From Kamptonema formosum PCC 6407 (lineage in GTDB: Bacteria; Cyanobacteriota; Cyanobacteriia; Cyanobacteriales; Microcoleaceae), in NCBI RefSeq assembly GCF_000332155.1, contig NZ_KB235904.1, forward strand, positions 2,027,713 through 2,091,712: a stretch of DNA of 64,000 nucleotides, written 5' to 3'. Below, in pieces: positions 1 to 9,441 of this stretch. The translations under genes were made by a program, and so were the position numbers. The notes under the pieces were generated by a model. It did no database searches. It worked only from the letters and a program-made list of their open reading frames with translations, and was not told where the DNA came from. How positions within the stretch are numbered: the stretch's first letter is position 1; each line of letters opens with the position of its first letter.

Positions 1-2300
1 TCGTTGGGTGCAGGGTACTCCTGTTCGTACAATTCTACTAAATCCAGTAAATCTTTAGTGTATTCAGTAACGTGAGAAATGTTACCGTAGATAAAGTTAA
101 CTGGGTTATTAATTTCGTGAGCAACACCTGCAACTAATTGTCCTAGTCCCGACATTTTCTCCGTTTGAATTAGTTGAGCTTGAGTGTGCCGTAGTTCCCC
201 CAGAGTCCTACCTAACTGTTGAGCCTTGGCTTGCTCTGCAATAGCGGCGGCTTGGCTGGCTTCATAAAGTTCTGCTTGGTGGATGGCGATCGCAGCTTGA
301 TGAGCTAGCTGTTGCAGTAAATCCCTTTCAGAATTTTGCCAAACTCTCGGCCCTGAACATTCGTGGGTAATCAATAACCCCCACAGCAAAGCATCGGTTC
401 CAATTGGTACAATTAAACTCGCTCTGATCTGAAGACTCTCCAAAAACTTTCGGTGACAAGGCGCTAAATCATCCTGATAAATATCATTAATTGCCTGCAC
501 CCGTCCTTGCCGATAAAGACACGCGGACTCCTCTGGAAAGCAGTTTTCTGGGGCTTTAATGCCTAAAATAGAACTCCGCCCACTGCGGGTTATATCTGAG
601 AGAGAGGCAATGCTTTCTACTACAACCTCGCCTTCTCTACCTTTGATAAACTGGTAAATCACAACGCGATCGGTATGCAGCAAAGTTCGTACTTCTCGCA
701 CAATCGTTTGCAAGATTTTTTTTAAATCCAGCGTACTGCGAATTTGGTCTGTAACTCTTCCTAATACCTTTGCCAACTCCAAAGACTGCTGCAACTGTGA
801 AGTCCGTTCTTGAACTTGACGTTCCAAATTAATATTAAGATTTTGAACTTCTTTGTAAAGAGTGTACTGCTGAATTGCCATCGAAAAGTGATTGCCTATA
901 GCTTTCACTTGCTCAATCTCACGGCTATTCCACTCACGGGATTGACCTTTTTTTAGTTCTCGCCATAATTCAAAAGATTGTCTAGGAAGCTGTTGTTTAA
1001 CATTACTTTCAAAGCGACCTGCCCATAACCTTTCAGTCTCAATTTCATTCCGAAAAATTGTCAAATAACCGAGTAAGTGTTGGCGATATTGGAGCGGAAC
1101 TACGAGTAAACCCCGAATTTGAGTAGATTGAAAAGCTGGAACTAATACTCTAAATGAAGGCTCTTTATATAAATCCGTAACGATCAAAATTGGGAATTGA
1201 GAATTGGGAATTGAGAATTGGGAATTGGGAATTGGGAATTGGGAAACCTCATTTATCTGTTTGAAACCTGCTGCTTTGAAGCCTGCTTCTGCCCACTGCT
1301 GCCATAAAGGATGCTCTTCAATCGGTATCTCTTTTTCCCATTTTGGTAGACTTGGCTGTTCGCCGCAAGTAAACAGCTCAAAGGAAGTAGGAAGGTCATC
1401 CTCTGAGAAATTTATCCCTTCAGGATTTATGGCTGTTGCCGATATATTTTTATCCTTAACCTTTTGATTTTTATTCTTAAAATAAACTCTACCCCCAGCA
1501 CCTTGAAGATCTTTAACAGTAGCTTCTAAAGCAGCTTTCAATTGAATAGTGGGTTGACCATGCAAAAGAGTTGCAACTCGGTTAACTTTAGCTTCACGAA
1601 GTGCTTGTTCGCGAGTTTGTCCCAGAAGATTGGAATGAGAAATCGCGATTGAAATTTGATCGACTACTAACTGGACTAGCTGTAAATCTGTTTCTGAAAT
1701 GCGATTCGATTCGCAGTGGTGAGAAACTAAAAGTCCCCAAAGTTCAGTTTTAGATTTTAAATTTTGAGTTCGCGATTGGGAAATTCCTAAATGGTCGGTT
1801 ATTTCTTGCTCGCTTAGATCGCATAAAATCGGAACTACTACAGAGGATTGCACTCCCATTGCCCTCAGATAAGTCGCGTGGCAAGTGTCTACGGATCTAT
1901 ACCTGATCTCTTCACTTGTCAGTGATTCTCCTGTCTCCGCAGAATCCAGCGGACTCAAACCCATTAACCCGGAATTAACATCAACTATTGTACGCTGCCG
2001 TAGATTGACATACATCTCTCGCGCTTCTTGAGGAATATCATCGGCTGGAAAATTTAGGCCTTTAAGGGATGGAAGGCGATTATTATTAATAGACTCGGCA
2101 ACTACTTCGCCGCTACCATCGGTATTAAACCGATAAATCATTACTCTATCTGTTCCCAAAAAACCGCGCACTTCCTGTGATGCACAGATTAATATCTCTG
2201 GTAACTCCAAAGATTGGCGAATGCGTTTGGTGATTCGGCGCAGTAAAACTTCTCTGTCTAGTCTCTGCTTTAATTCTTGTGTATTTTCTACCAGATTCAT
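1..2300 (-). CDS. GAF-domain sensor histidine kinase, 3' end outside window
   Basis: The reading frame opens at an ATG (2298-2300, weak GAGAAG upstream) and stays open for 766 codons to the window edge, so the kinase ATPase domain is not seen. GAF1 lies at about residues 16-215 with a Cys140-His141 pair in the position used for bilin attachment in phytochrome and cyanobacteriochrome GAFs. GAF2 lies at about 235-500 and is degenerate. GAF3 lies at about 540-690, again with Cys-His (615-616). A short coiled coil leads to a HisKA box with AHEINNP, phospho-acceptor His728. Family knowledge: a two-component sensor, possibly light-responsive. Bilin binding is inference, because many non-bilin cyanobacterial GAFs keep this dyad. 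Oddity: residues about 353-371, inside GAF2, are encoded by a tandem heptamer repeat (1191-1244). Confidence 0.88.
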   Translation of the reverse strand, partial: MNLVENTQELKQRLDREVLLRRITKRIRQSLELPEILICASQEVRGFLGTDRVMIYRFNTDGSGEVVAESINNNRLPSLKGLNFPADDIPQEAREMYVNLRQRTIVDVNSGLMGLSPLDSAETGESLTSEEIRYRSVDTCHATYLRAMGVQSSVVVPILCDLSEQEITDHLGISQSRTQNLKSKTELWGLLVSHHCESNRISETDLQLVQLVVDQISIAISHSNLLGQTREQALREAKVNRVATLLHGQPTIQLKAALEATVKDLQGAGGRVYFKNKNQKVKDKNISATAINPEGINFSEDDLPTSFELFTCGEQPSLPKWEKEIPIEEHPLWQQWAEAGFKAAGFKQINEVSQFPIPNSQFSIPNSQFPILIVTDLYKEPSFRVLVPAFQSTQIRGLLVVPLQYRQHLLGYLTIFRNEIETERLWAGRFESNVKQQLPRQSFELWRELKKGQSREWNSREIEQVKAIGNHFSMAIQQYTLYKEVQNLNINLERQVQERTSQLQQSLELAKVLGRVTDQIRSTLDLKKILQTIVREVRTLLHTDRVVIYQFIKGREGEVVVESIASLSDITRSGRSSILGIKAPENCFPEESACLYRQGRVQAINDIYQDDLAPCHRKFLESLQIRASLIVPIGTDALLWGLLITHECSGPRVWQNSERDLLQQLAHQAAIAIHQAELYEASQAAAIAEQAKAQQLGRTLGELRHTQAQLIQTEKMSGLGQLVAGVAHEINNPVNFIYGNISHVTEYTKDLLDLVELYEQEYPAPN
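1191..1244. repeat. in-frame heptamer array inside histidine kinase GAF2
   Basis: About seven units of a GAATTGG-type heptamer. Read on the minus strand they give a run of Phe/Pro/Asn/Ser/Gln/Ile residues with no stop. The same kind of array is normally intergenic in this window. It interrupts the middle of GAF2 without breaking the frame. Confidence 0.9.
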
Positions 2301-2808
2301 CTTTCTTCTCGCCTGGAGATTCCGGTTATAACTGTAATGATGGCAACGCTTGCGCTGGCGAGACATCTACAGCTAGGTCTTTAACTTTTGTCACTCAAGT
2401 AGATCGCTGAGGTAAAAATTCCTCGCCCTACGCAATTCAACTAACCTCTTTCAAACGCTCTACTATTTTGGATGTTAGATTAGCCGTGGGTAGTGGACAA
2501 TTTAATACTGCCTGCGATGAGCTGCTAGCATTATGTTTGATCCCTGCACTGAAAAAGGCATTTTTTCAAGCTAACCCTTCATTTCTATCATCTTATAAAT
2601 TTTGAGTGTTCTGGAAGTTTTATCAAAAAAAAATTAATTTTTATGAAAAATTAACAATTATTTACACAAATTTATAAAATGCTAATTTTCGTAAACGCTA
2701 AGACGGTGAGGAAGTTGTTAATTGTTGATATTATTAATTTTATTGTATTTTCATTCTGCGGTTCTAGCTCAACTCAATTTTTCTGGGTTGTGGCTTCTGC
2801 TAATAAGT
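2301..2808. other. intergenic, AT-rich, nothing recognised
   Basis: About 500 bp upstream of the histidine kinase and downstream of the NADAR gene. It has an A/T-rich tract near 2620-2690. No convincing small gene, RNA or terminator was seen. It should hold the kinase promoter. Confidence 0.5.
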
Positions 2809-3282
2809 TTAGGATTGGGGTAGTACACCGCGATCGCGGCGTTGGGAGATTTCTAAGCGAACGCTCATCAGTATTTTGCCCAAATGGTTTTGGCCAGTAC
2901 GATCGCAGCCACAGCCCCAGTAGTAATCTGTGGGTGAATCCTCAACAATTAGGCGATCGCCTGTAGACAGCAGAATAGCTTGGATATCGCTGTGGGTGAT
3001 AAACTTTGTTAAAACGGCCTCTCGCATAATTTCAGTTTTCACTTCTTCCCAGTCGGGGCGAAGTTGTCGGCTGGGTTCGCGCCCTAACTTGGCTGCTTGC
3101 TGGGGCGTTTCTGAGGCGTGAATCAGATAAATTAATTGTTCATCTACACTACCAACAAATTTTTGTGCTTGATAATAGTGTTCTACCGTCAACCAGTCTT
3201 GACCGTTTAAGTAAATGCTGTGGGGTGAAAAGTTAGAAAAGCAGCCATAGGGCTCTTCTACCTTATAAAAGTAAATTGTCAT
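2809..3282 (-). CDS. NADAR/YbiA-like domain protein (predicted N-glycosidase)
   Basis: About 157 residues from the ATG at 3280-3282. A longer start 10 codons upstream is possible but adds residues outside the family. It shows the family pattern: an opening with FSNFSP, then TVEHYYQAQKF, then a DR-to-WGCG stretch with an aromatic pair near the C-terminus. Members of NADAR (YbiA, RibX-linked) cleave N-glycosidic bonds of riboflavin-pathway intermediates or ADP-ribosyl compounds. Which substrate applies here cannot be told. It stands alone, with a composite repeat at its 5' side. Confidence 0.85.
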   Translation of the reverse strand: MTIYFYKVEEPYGCFSNFSPHSIYLNGQDWLTVEHYYQAQKFVGSVDEQLIYLIHASETPQQAAKLGREPSRQLRPDWEEVKTEIMREAVLTKFITHSDIQAILLSTGDRLIVEDSPTDYYWGCGCDRTGQNHLGKILMSVRLEISQRRDRGVLPQS

Positions 3283-3326
3283 CAGCGTCGAACATAGGAC
3301 TTTATATAGCAACCGCTTTCGGCGGT

Positions 3327-3446
3327 TAGGGGCTAGGGGCTAGGGACTAGGGACTAGGGGAAGAAAAGAAAGATGGGGAAGAAGGGAATAGAATCAGCGA
3401 GTTTGGTGGAATTCAGAACTTCTTAACTGCCAAGAAGGTTGCTATA
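3327..3446. repeat. composite repeat, copy 1 (heptamers plus unique core)
   Basis: Tandem CTAGGGG-type heptamers (3327-3360) are followed by a core (about 3381-3446) that ends in AACTGCCAAGAAGGTTGCTA. Similar cores beside heptamer tracts lie at 12971-13099 and, inverted, at 20787-20925. Confidence 0.85.
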
Positions 3447-3481
3447 ATTTTGATTTTCTCAGGGTAGGTTGAGCTGATAAG

Positions 3482-3596
3482 TAGAAGGAAGAAGGAAGAA
3501 GGAAGAAGGATTTACTTAAATATTGAGTTGTAGGGGTGGGTTGAGCCGATAAATTTAGCGAGTTTAGAAAAAGTGTTTACAAAACCCGCCCTACAA
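3482..3596. repeat. GAAGGAA heptamers and imperfect palindrome
   Basis: Four heptamer units (3482-3510) are followed by an imperfect inverted repeat. The arm beginning TTGTAGGGG at 3528 pairs with AACCCGCCCTACAA at 3583-3596. It lies downstream of the geranylgeranyl reductase family gene and could act as a terminator or REP-like element. Confidence 0.6.
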
Positions 3597-3621
3597 TAGT
3601 TTTGAGTTTTAAGTTGGCGGC

Positions 3622-4719
3622 CTAAAATGGCATCAGCCGTTTGATCGCACGGTTAGCGATATCGGCATAACGCAATTCTCCGCAGAGGATCTTACTCATA
3701 ACTTGGGTAGCTACTGGCAGCTTAACACCGGCTTTATACGCAACTCCAGTAAACTGATAAAATGCGCCAGCTAAACGGTTAGCCCAAACCATATCAGTTC
3801 CCCATTCTTCGGAGATAACTTCAGTATATTTTTCCAAAGCATCGCCAGCACCGCTTAAAGCTTGGTCAATGGCGATCGCAGCTTTTACTCCGCTAAAAAT
3901 TGAAGGGCGAATCCCTTCACCAGAGAGGGGATCTCCCACAACTGCGCTTTCTCCTGCTAGCAGTGCATTTTGAGAGTGCAGCTTGCGATCGCCATCCCAC
4001 ACAGACAAGGGATATTCATAAATCTGACTATTTTTAACATCTAGGCCGCACTGAGCTGCGTAATCAGCTAAAATATTTTTCAGATTTTTAGGAGCATCCC
4101 CTTTCAATGCCGCTATACTAACTGAGTAACCGCCAGCTTTCGGAAAGTTCCAAATATAACCTTTCTTAATTGTTCCAAAATCAAATTTGAGAGTATCGCC
4201 TGTTGTAGTAGATGCTGTTTCTAAAATTGCACTCAAATGGCGTTTCGGTTCTTTAAATCCCAACCATTTAGCCATCGGCCCGCTAACTCCATCCGCAGCA
4301 ATTAAATAGCGACCTGTAACAGGTTCTCCATTAGTTTTAACTTGCCAAGCAGAGTTTTGAAACTCAATTCCCTTAACCTCAGTAGAAGGTCTAAATTCAG
4401 CACCAAGGCTCTGAGCTTGCTTAATTAAAAAGTCATCAAATTCATCGCGTCTTACCATCCACATTGACGTATCTATATCAACTTCAACTGGATCTTCATT
4501 CTTCCAGGTGTAGCGAATTTTATTGACTTTTAGCGAAATAGCGGGGGTAAAATCACAGTCAAACCACTGAGCGATCGCAGGAGAAATCCCCCCACCACAA
4601 GGTTTAAATCGCGGCCAAGATTCCTTTTCCAGCACTAAAACAGAACGTCCTCGCTTGGCCAAGTGATAGGCGGCTGTACTTCCTGCTGGGCCGGCACCTA
4701 CAATAATGCAATCAAACAT
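3622..4719 (-). CDS. geranylgeranyl reductase family FAD-dependent oxidoreductase
   Basis: 365 residues. The N-terminal dinucleotide-binding GAGPAG (8-13) and acidic E31 end the Rossmann fold. PCGGGIS (40-46), a DG motif (143-144) and GDPLSGEGI (262-270) are the further FAD contacts of the geranylgeranyl reductase/PHBH-like family. Members saturate isoprenoid chains (chlorophyll, tocopherol or phylloquinone side chains, or membrane lipids) using NADPH. It is shorter than chlP (about 400 residues) and diverges in the middle, so it is probably a paralogue rather than chlP. It follows pyrH-frr on the same strand after a repeat-filled 90-bp gap. Confidence 0.85.
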   Translation of the reverse strand: MFDCIIVGAGPAGSTAAYHLAKRGRSVLVLEKESWPRFKPCGGGISPAIAQWFDCDFTPAISLKVNKIRYTWKNEDPVEVDIDTSMWMVRRDEFDDFLIKQAQSLGAEFRPSTEVKGIEFQNSAWQVKTNGEPVTGRYLIAADGVSGPMAKWLGFKEPKRHLSAILETASTTTGDTLKFDFGTIKKGYIWNFPKAGGYSVSIAALKGDAPKNLKNILADYAAQCGLDVKNSQIYEYPLSVWDGDRKLHSQNALLAGESAVVGDPLSGEGIRPSIFSGVKAAIAIDQALSGAGDALEKYTEVISEEWGTDMVWANRLAGAFYQFTGVAYKAGVKLPVATQVMSKILCGELRYADIANRAIKRLMPF

Positions 4720-4734
4720 TTTGTTAGTTGTTAA

Positions 4735-4806
4735 TTGTTAGTGGTTAGTTGTTGGTTGTTAACAGTTAACCGTTAACAGTTAACAGTTAACAGTTAACAG
4801 TTAACA
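4735..4806. repeat. GTTAACA heptamer array
   Basis: GTTAGTTGTTGGTT-like units pass into clean GTTAACA heptamers that end 2 bp from the frr stop codon. The family recurs at 23148-23182, 50630-50681 and 58537-58576. Confidence 0.9.
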
Positions 4807-4807
4807 A

Positions 4808-5356
4808 CTAAACCGTCTTGATATCTTTTTCTTTGGCTGCAAGCACTTCCTCAATTTTGGCAATGTACTTGTCAGTCAATTTTTGCATTTTGTCTTGCAA
4901 ATCACGCGCTTCATCTTTAGAGAGTTCGCTGCTCTTTTCCTGCTTGCGAATCGACTCTACAGCATCGCGGCGGATATTACGGATGGAAACTTTGCCTTCT
5001 TCAGAAAACTTAGCGGCAAGTTTTACCAATTCCAGACGGCGATCGGTGGTTAGCGGTGGAATATTCAAGCGAATAACGGAACCGTCATTACTAGGAGTAA
5101 GCCCCACATCTGACAGAGAAATTGCTTTCTCGATGAGGTTAATCGTTTTGCGGTCAAAGGGTTGAATATTAATCGTACTAGCATCCGGTGTACTGATGCT
5201 AGCAAGAGATTTAATCGGAGTTGGAGATCCATAATAATCTACCATCACGCGATCGAGGAGAGAGGCGTTGGCGCGTCCCGTCCTAATGGTATTAAAAGAC
5301 CGTTGAGTGGACTCAACTGCCTTCTGCATATGATCTTCAGCTTCAGCTAACTTCAC
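4808..5356 (-). CDS. frr: ribosome recycling factor
   Basis: 182 residues from a GTG start (5354-5356), preceded at good spacing by GGGAGG. The upstream ATG (5380) would add eight non-family residues. The sequence has the full RRF pattern: an N-terminal helix with [14 protein letters not shown], then [14 protein letters not shown], and a C-terminal three-helix bundle with [18 protein letters not shown]. It releases 70S post-termination complexes together with EF-G in the cytoplasm. It overlaps the pyrH 3' end by 14 bp, so translation is probably coupled. Confidence 0.97.
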   Translation of the reverse strand: MKLAEAEDHMQKAVESTQRSFNTIRTGRANASLLDRVMVDYYGSPTPIKSLASISTPDASTINIQPFDRKTINLIEKAISLSDVGLTPSNDGSVIRLNIPPLTTDRRLELVKLAAKFSEEGKVSIRNIRRDAVESIRKQEKSSELSKDEARDLQDKMQKLTDKYIAKIEEVLAAKEKDIKTV

Positions 5357-6071
5357 AAGAACCTCCCACAAGAGTTCCAATAGATTCTCCCATCACGGCG
5401 CGGTAGATATTTCCGCGTACCGATAGGTCAAATACAATAATAGGAATGTTATTTTCTTTGCAGAGCGCGATCGCGGTACTATCCATCACCCGTAAGTCGT
5501 GAGTCAAGACATGACCATAGGTGAGAGTTTTGTAGCGGCGTGCGTCTGGGTTGAGATGGGGATCTGCATCGTAGATACCATCAACTTTAGTGGCTTTAAA
5601 AATTACCTCCGCATCAATTTCAGCGGCTCGTAAAGCTGCTGTTGTATCGGTGGTAAAAAACGGATTGCCAGAACCCGCACCGAAAATAACCGCACGGTTT
5701 TTTTCTAGGTGACGGATGGCCCGACGGCGAATATAAGGTTCAGCTACTTCCTGCATGGCGATCGCAGTTTGCACTCTAGTTGGCACTCCCGCTTGTTCGA
5801 GGGCATCTTGTAAAGTAATGGCATTCATCACTGTTGCAATCATGCCCACATAATCTGCTGTTGCCCGATCCATACCTGCTGCCGCCGCCTTCACGCCGCG
5901 AAAAATATTACCGCCGCCGACGACGATTGCCACCTGAATGCCGTGAGACACGACTTCGGCTACTTCCTGAGCGATTTCCTGAACAACTATAGGATCTATG
6001 CCGTAGCCTAGAGTTCCCATTAAGGCTTCACCACTCACTTTTAGCAAAACCCGCCGATATACTATCCCCAT
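5343..6071 (-). CDS. pyrH: UMP kinase
   Basis: 242 residues, normal length for the hexameric bacterial UMP kinase of the amino-acid-kinase fold. KVSGEAL (11-17) and GGGNIFRG (52-59) form the phosphate site. [12 protein letters not shown] and the C-terminal ATP-binding region are present. It converts UMP to UDP in pyrimidine synthesis. The pyrH-frr order is widely conserved in bacteria. The upstream tsf is not in the window; instead a G-rich repeat field separates it from the next gene. Confidence 0.97.
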   Translation of the reverse strand: MGIVYRRVLLKVSGEALMGTLGYGIDPIVVQEIAQEVAEVVSHGIQVAIVVGGGNIFRGVKAAAAGMDRATADYVGMIATVMNAITLQDALEQAGVPTRVQTAIAMQEVAEPYIRRRAIRHLEKNRAVIFGAGSGNPFFTTDTTAALRAAEIDAEVIFKATKVDGIYDADPHLNPDARRYKTLTYGHVLTHDLRVMDSTAIALCKENNIPIIVFDLSVRGNIYRAVMGESIGTLVGGSCEVS

Positions 6072-6147
6072 GCCGTGACTTTTTTGTTAACTCAAATTCC
6101 CTCCACCATAAGATAGCAGTAGAGTGGCACTTTGAACATCAACGGAG

Positions 6148-6312
6148 TGGAGGAGCGGGGGGGGGGAGGGGGAGCGGGGGGGCAGGGGGAGCGGGGGGGC
6201 AGGGGAGCGGAGGGGCGGGGGAGCGAGGGGGCAGAGGGGAAGCAACCAACCACTAACTACTAACCACTAACTACTAACTACTAACCACTAACTACTAACC
6301 ACTAACTACTAA
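6148..6312. repeat. GGGGAGCG tract followed by ACTAACT heptamer array
   Basis: A G-rich octamer-like tract (6148-6240) passes into ACTAACT/ACTAACC heptamers (6243-6312). The array runs into the next gene: the TAG stop of the thioredoxin-fold protein (6309-6311) is itself part of a heptamer. Confidence 0.9.
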
Positions 6313-6869
6313 CCATTACGCCATTTAACAGAACAGCCGATCGCTTCAGTAGAGGTAGGGGTCACGGGTTCGCCATTCAGCAGTTGGGCGATCGCATTGC
6401 GTAAATATTGCACCTGTACCCCTGCTGGATCGTTGGCGTTGTCGTCAATCAAACCCTTGTAACGCAGTTTCCCATCTTTGTCTAGTAAAAAAACCTGCGG
6501 TGTTGTCTGAGCTCCGAAGCTTTGACCAACATCCTGAGTAACGTCTCGGATGTATGGGAAATTCAATTCATTGTTAGTCGCAAAGGTTTTCATATTCTCG
6601 AAACTGTCATCGGGATATTGAATTGCATCATTAGCATTAATCCCAATTAAAGTAACTTGTTGAGTTTGAAAATCTGCTTGGATTTGTTTTAGGCGATTTA
6701 AATACAAATGCACGTAAGGACAGTGATTGCACATAAATATTACGCCCACGACTCGAAATCTTTCTAGATATCGAGCTAAATGGTGAACTTCATCATCAAC
6801 TCCCGGCAGTTCAAAATCAGGAGCGTAGCCGTCAATAGGAGTACCTGTTGTTTCCATTAATAAACTCAT
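6309..6869 (-). CDS. thioredoxin-fold (AhpC/TSA-Redoxin type) protein
   Basis: 186 residues with one redoxin domain. A CxxC pair, CNHC (47-50), sits in MCNHCPYVHLY, the cis-Pro loop is in TTPQVFLLDKDG, and an extra Cys lies near the C-terminus (CSVKW). No signal peptide, so probably cytosolic. Proteins of this subfamily are common in cyanobacteria and annotated as thioredoxin family; the reductant and substrate are not known from sequence. GGAAAGAG precedes the ATG. Its stop codon comes from a heptamer repeat. Confidence 0.88.
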   Translation of the reverse strand: MSLLMETTGTPIDGYAPDFELPGVDDEVHHLARYLERFRVVGVIFMCNHCPYVHLYLNRLKQIQADFQTQQVTLIGINANDAIQYPDDSFENMKTFATNNELNFPYIRDVTQDVGQSFGAQTTPQVFLLDKDGKLRYKGLIDDNANDPAGVQVQYLRNAIAQLLNGEPVTPTSTEAIGCSVKWRNG

Positions 6870-6972
6870 CTTTGCTCTTTCCTTTTTTCCTGTATTTCAA
6901 TCCGAATCAGTTAGCAATAGCAAACCCCGATGAGCCACCGATTTTAAAAGATAGAAAGAAGAATCAAATTTA

Positions 6973-7011
6973 ATTTTTCTTCTTCCTTCTTCCTTCTTCC
7001 TTCTTCCTTCG
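6973..7011. repeat. TTCCTTC heptamer array
   Basis: About five CTTCTTC/TTCCTTC units at the 3' end of the ureohydrolase gene, 1-2 bp from its TAA stop. The same family is at 28333-28356, 42582-42650 and 46778-46830. Confidence 0.9.
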
Positions 7012-7926
7012 TTACCAGCCTTTAGCCAAAGCTTGATATCCAATTAGTTTATAAGTCAGTTTGGCTGCTGTAAATTCTGATACTACGGAATCTACAACTG
7101 GTGCTAATTCCATAATGTCACAGCCAAGGACTTCGTAGGATTCGCAGAGGCGGCGCAAAAATCCCGTGAGGGAATACCAGTTTAGTCCGCCCGGTTCCGG
7201 GGTTCCTACTCCTGGTATTAAAGTGGGGTCGATACCGTCTAGATCGATAGTCAGAAACACCCGGCGAGTTTTAATACTTGAAAATGCACGTTCCATCCAA
7301 TCTGGCTGTGTGGCTATTTCCCTTGCCCGAATTACATTTAACTGTTTCTCCTTAATTAAATCTGCTTCCTCCTTACAAATGGCACGAATGCCAATTTGCA
7401 GTGTTGGCAAACCCATATCAACTATCCGCCGCATGACGCAGGCATGATTGTAAATAGAGCCTTCATACTCGTGGCGGAGATCGCCATGAGCATCAATTTG
7501 AATGACTGTGAAAGGTTCATCAGGATAGGATAGACGGTAAGCTTCGACTACTCCGGCCGTGATGCTGTGTTCGCCGCCGATAGCGATGACAAATTTGTTT
7601 TCGGCAATAAGCTGCTGTATGGTTTTTTGAGTTACTTGCAGCATTTCCAACGAGGATACTCGCTGACCGTTACGAGTATCTGCAATTGGGTAGTTAGTAT
7701 AAATACCTACATCGTAGCAGATTTCTCTATCTAGTTCCTCATCGTAGCATTCAAGTTGATGGGATGCTTCTAGAAGTGCTGCCGGCCCGTTTTCGCAGCC
7801 TCGTCGATAGGTGGTTGTGGCTTCGTAAGGGATTGGTAAAATCACGACGTGGGCTTGATCGTAGTCTGGTACGATTTCAGACCCTAGAAATGGTACAACT
7901 GAAGTGGTAGCGATCGTGGTCGGCAT
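7012..7926 (-). CDS. speB: agmatinase-family ureohydrolase
   Basis: 304 residues, typical for the arginase/agmatinase fold. The two-Mn ligands are all present: H120 in GGEHS, D145/H147/D149 in IDAHGDL, and D228/D230 in IDLDGIDP. The PGVGTPEPGGL loop is intact. Agmatinase makes putrescine plus urea. Cyanobacterial members of this fold include guanidine hydrolases, so substrate is not certain. A complete polyamine-type ABC transporter lies elsewhere in the window (44795-49328), consistent with but not proving a polyamine role. It is divergent from the hydrolase at 8421. Confidence 0.8.
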   Translation of the reverse strand: MPTTIATTSVVPFLGSEIVPDYDQAHVVILPIPYEATTTYRRGCENGPAALLEASHQLECYDEELDREICYDVGIYTNYPIADTRNGQRVSSLEMLQVTQKTIQQLIAENKFVIAIGGEHSITAGVVEAYRLSYPDEPFTVIQIDAHGDLRHEYEGSIYNHACVMRRIVDMGLPTLQIGIRAICKEEADLIKEKQLNVIRAREIATQPDWMERAFSSIKTRRVFLTIDLDGIDPTLIPGVGTPEPGGLNWYSLTGFLRRLCESYEVLGCDIMELAPVVDSVVSEFTAAKLTYKLIGYQALAKGW

Positions 7927-8420
7927 AGTGGAAATTCAGATAGATCGAGGTAAGGAAGTTTGCATTTCTGATCCTGACACAGGAATGTTACTGAGTGCAA
8001 AACCATCATATAGAGAAATTATCGAACCTGGGGCGGGTGTTTCCGCTGCGTTTATTATAAAAGGTAAAGAGCGATCGAGGATTTGCGGGAGTGCGATCGC
8101 CTAGATCGTCAGCACTCCATAGATTTTTTTAACACACAAGCAAGCATTACAGGCTCAGTCTGCAAATAGATCTCTAAATTTCACCAAACAAAAAACTCAC
8201 AGACTTTTTGCGCTGAAAGCCCACCCCTTCAGAGGTCGCGATCGAGAAATACTCCTTTAGGAATAGTGCCCTATTTCTGGAAATTTCACACATATTATTT
8301 TTGATTGGGGGGCGTTATTCTCGATCTCTCAAAAGTAGCTAAATTAGAGAATAGTAAGTAAAAGGAAACTGCCTTGTGCCCTTTCAAAAGTAAGGCAAAT
8401 ATTTATACATTATCGAAGCA
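7927..8420. other. divergent intergenic region
   Basis: 494 bp between two divergent genes. It holds two HIP1 octamers and A/T-rich stretches. I see no tRNA, no terminator and no credible small gene. Promoters of both flanking genes should be here. Confidence 0.5.
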
Positions 8421-9305
8421 ATGATAGCAACTTTACCTACATCTCAAACCTGGACATGGCGAGGCTTTCCCATTTCCTACCAAGCTCAAGGTCAAGAAGG
8501 GCCGGCAGTGGTATTCGTACACGGTTTTGGTGCATCCTGCGGCCACTGGCGCAAAAATCTCTCAGTATTGGCCGCGAATTGTCGCTGCTACGCCATTGAT
8601 TTAATTGGCTTTGGCGGTTCTGCTAAACCTAAGCCCAAAACTGAAATTGATTATACCTTTGAAACTTGGGGCGAACAAATTGCTGATTTCTGTAAAGAAG
8701 TTGTCGGTGGGCCAGTATTTTTAGTAGGAAACTCGATTGGCTGTGTCGCAGCAATGCAGGCGGCTGTGGATTTTCCCGAAATAGTTTTGGGTGTAGCTTT
8801 ACTCAATTGTTCTTTGCGACTACTGCACGATCGCAAACGCGCTGAGCTAGCTTGGTATCGGCGCATGGGCATACCTATTGCACAGAATGTTCTTAATATC
8901 AACTGGATCAGTCAACTATTTTTTAAGCAATTAGCAAGGCCGAAAACTGTGCGATCGATTTTACTAAAAGCTTACAAACGTTCTGAGGCAGTGACAGATG
9001 AATTAATAGATATGATTATGATACCGGCGCTAGATAGCGGAGCAGTAGATGTATTTATCGCATTTACGAGTTATTCTTCTGGCCCCTTAGCGGAGGATTT
9101 ACTTCCCCGATTGAGTTGTCCAGCTTTGATTTTATGGGGTGCAGATGACCCTTGGGAGCCGATAGAATTGGGGCGAGAGTTGGCAAATTTTCCTTGTGTT
9201 GAAAAATTTGTGGAGTTGGCGGGTGTGGGCCATTGTCCGCAAGATGAAGCTCCTGAGTTGGTAAATCCGGTTTTGTGGGATTTTATTAGGAAAATTGGGA
9301 TCTGA
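8421..9305 (+). CDS. alpha/beta-fold hydrolase
   Basis: 294 residues. The oxyanion loop is VHGFGAS (33-39). The nucleophile elbow is GNSIG with Ser105. The acid is Asp242 or Asp243 in LWGADDPW and the base is His271 in GVGHCPQDEAPE, so the triad is complete. No signal peptide. This kind of cyanobacterial/plastid hydrolase is often annotated only as alpha/beta hydrolase; some plant relatives act on pheophytin or phytyl esters. The true substrate is unknown. The next gene starts 136 bp downstream after a small spacer. Confidence 0.88.
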   Translation: MIATLPTSQTWTWRGFPISYQAQGQEGPAVVFVHGFGASCGHWRKNLSVLAANCRCYAIDLIGFGGSAKPKPKTEIDYTFETWGEQIADFCKEVVGGPVFLVGNSIGCVAAMQAAVDFPEIVLGVALLNCSLRLLHDRKRAELAWYRRMGIPIAQNVLNINWISQLFFKQLARPKTVRSILLKAYKRSEAVTDELIDMIMIPALDSGAVDVFIAFTSYSSGPLAEDLLPRLSCPALILWGADDPWEPIELGRELANFPCVEKFVELAGVGHCPQDEAPELVNPVLWDFIRKIGI

Positions 9306-9441
9306 AGAAGTTGTTAAAGTTTGACGGGTGCGGCTCGCAGATAATGTTAGCTTTACATCAGTCTAAAGACTTGTTTCTTTAGCAGCTACACCTAAAGTTG
9401 AAGTCAGGTGTGAAGCTAAATTTTTTTCAAAGGTTTTAAGT

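Noticed and set aside
2679..3121. Plus-strand frames opposite the NADAR gene
   Set aside because: They are shadows of the minus-strand NADAR gene; the products have no domain and start in A/T-rich spacer.
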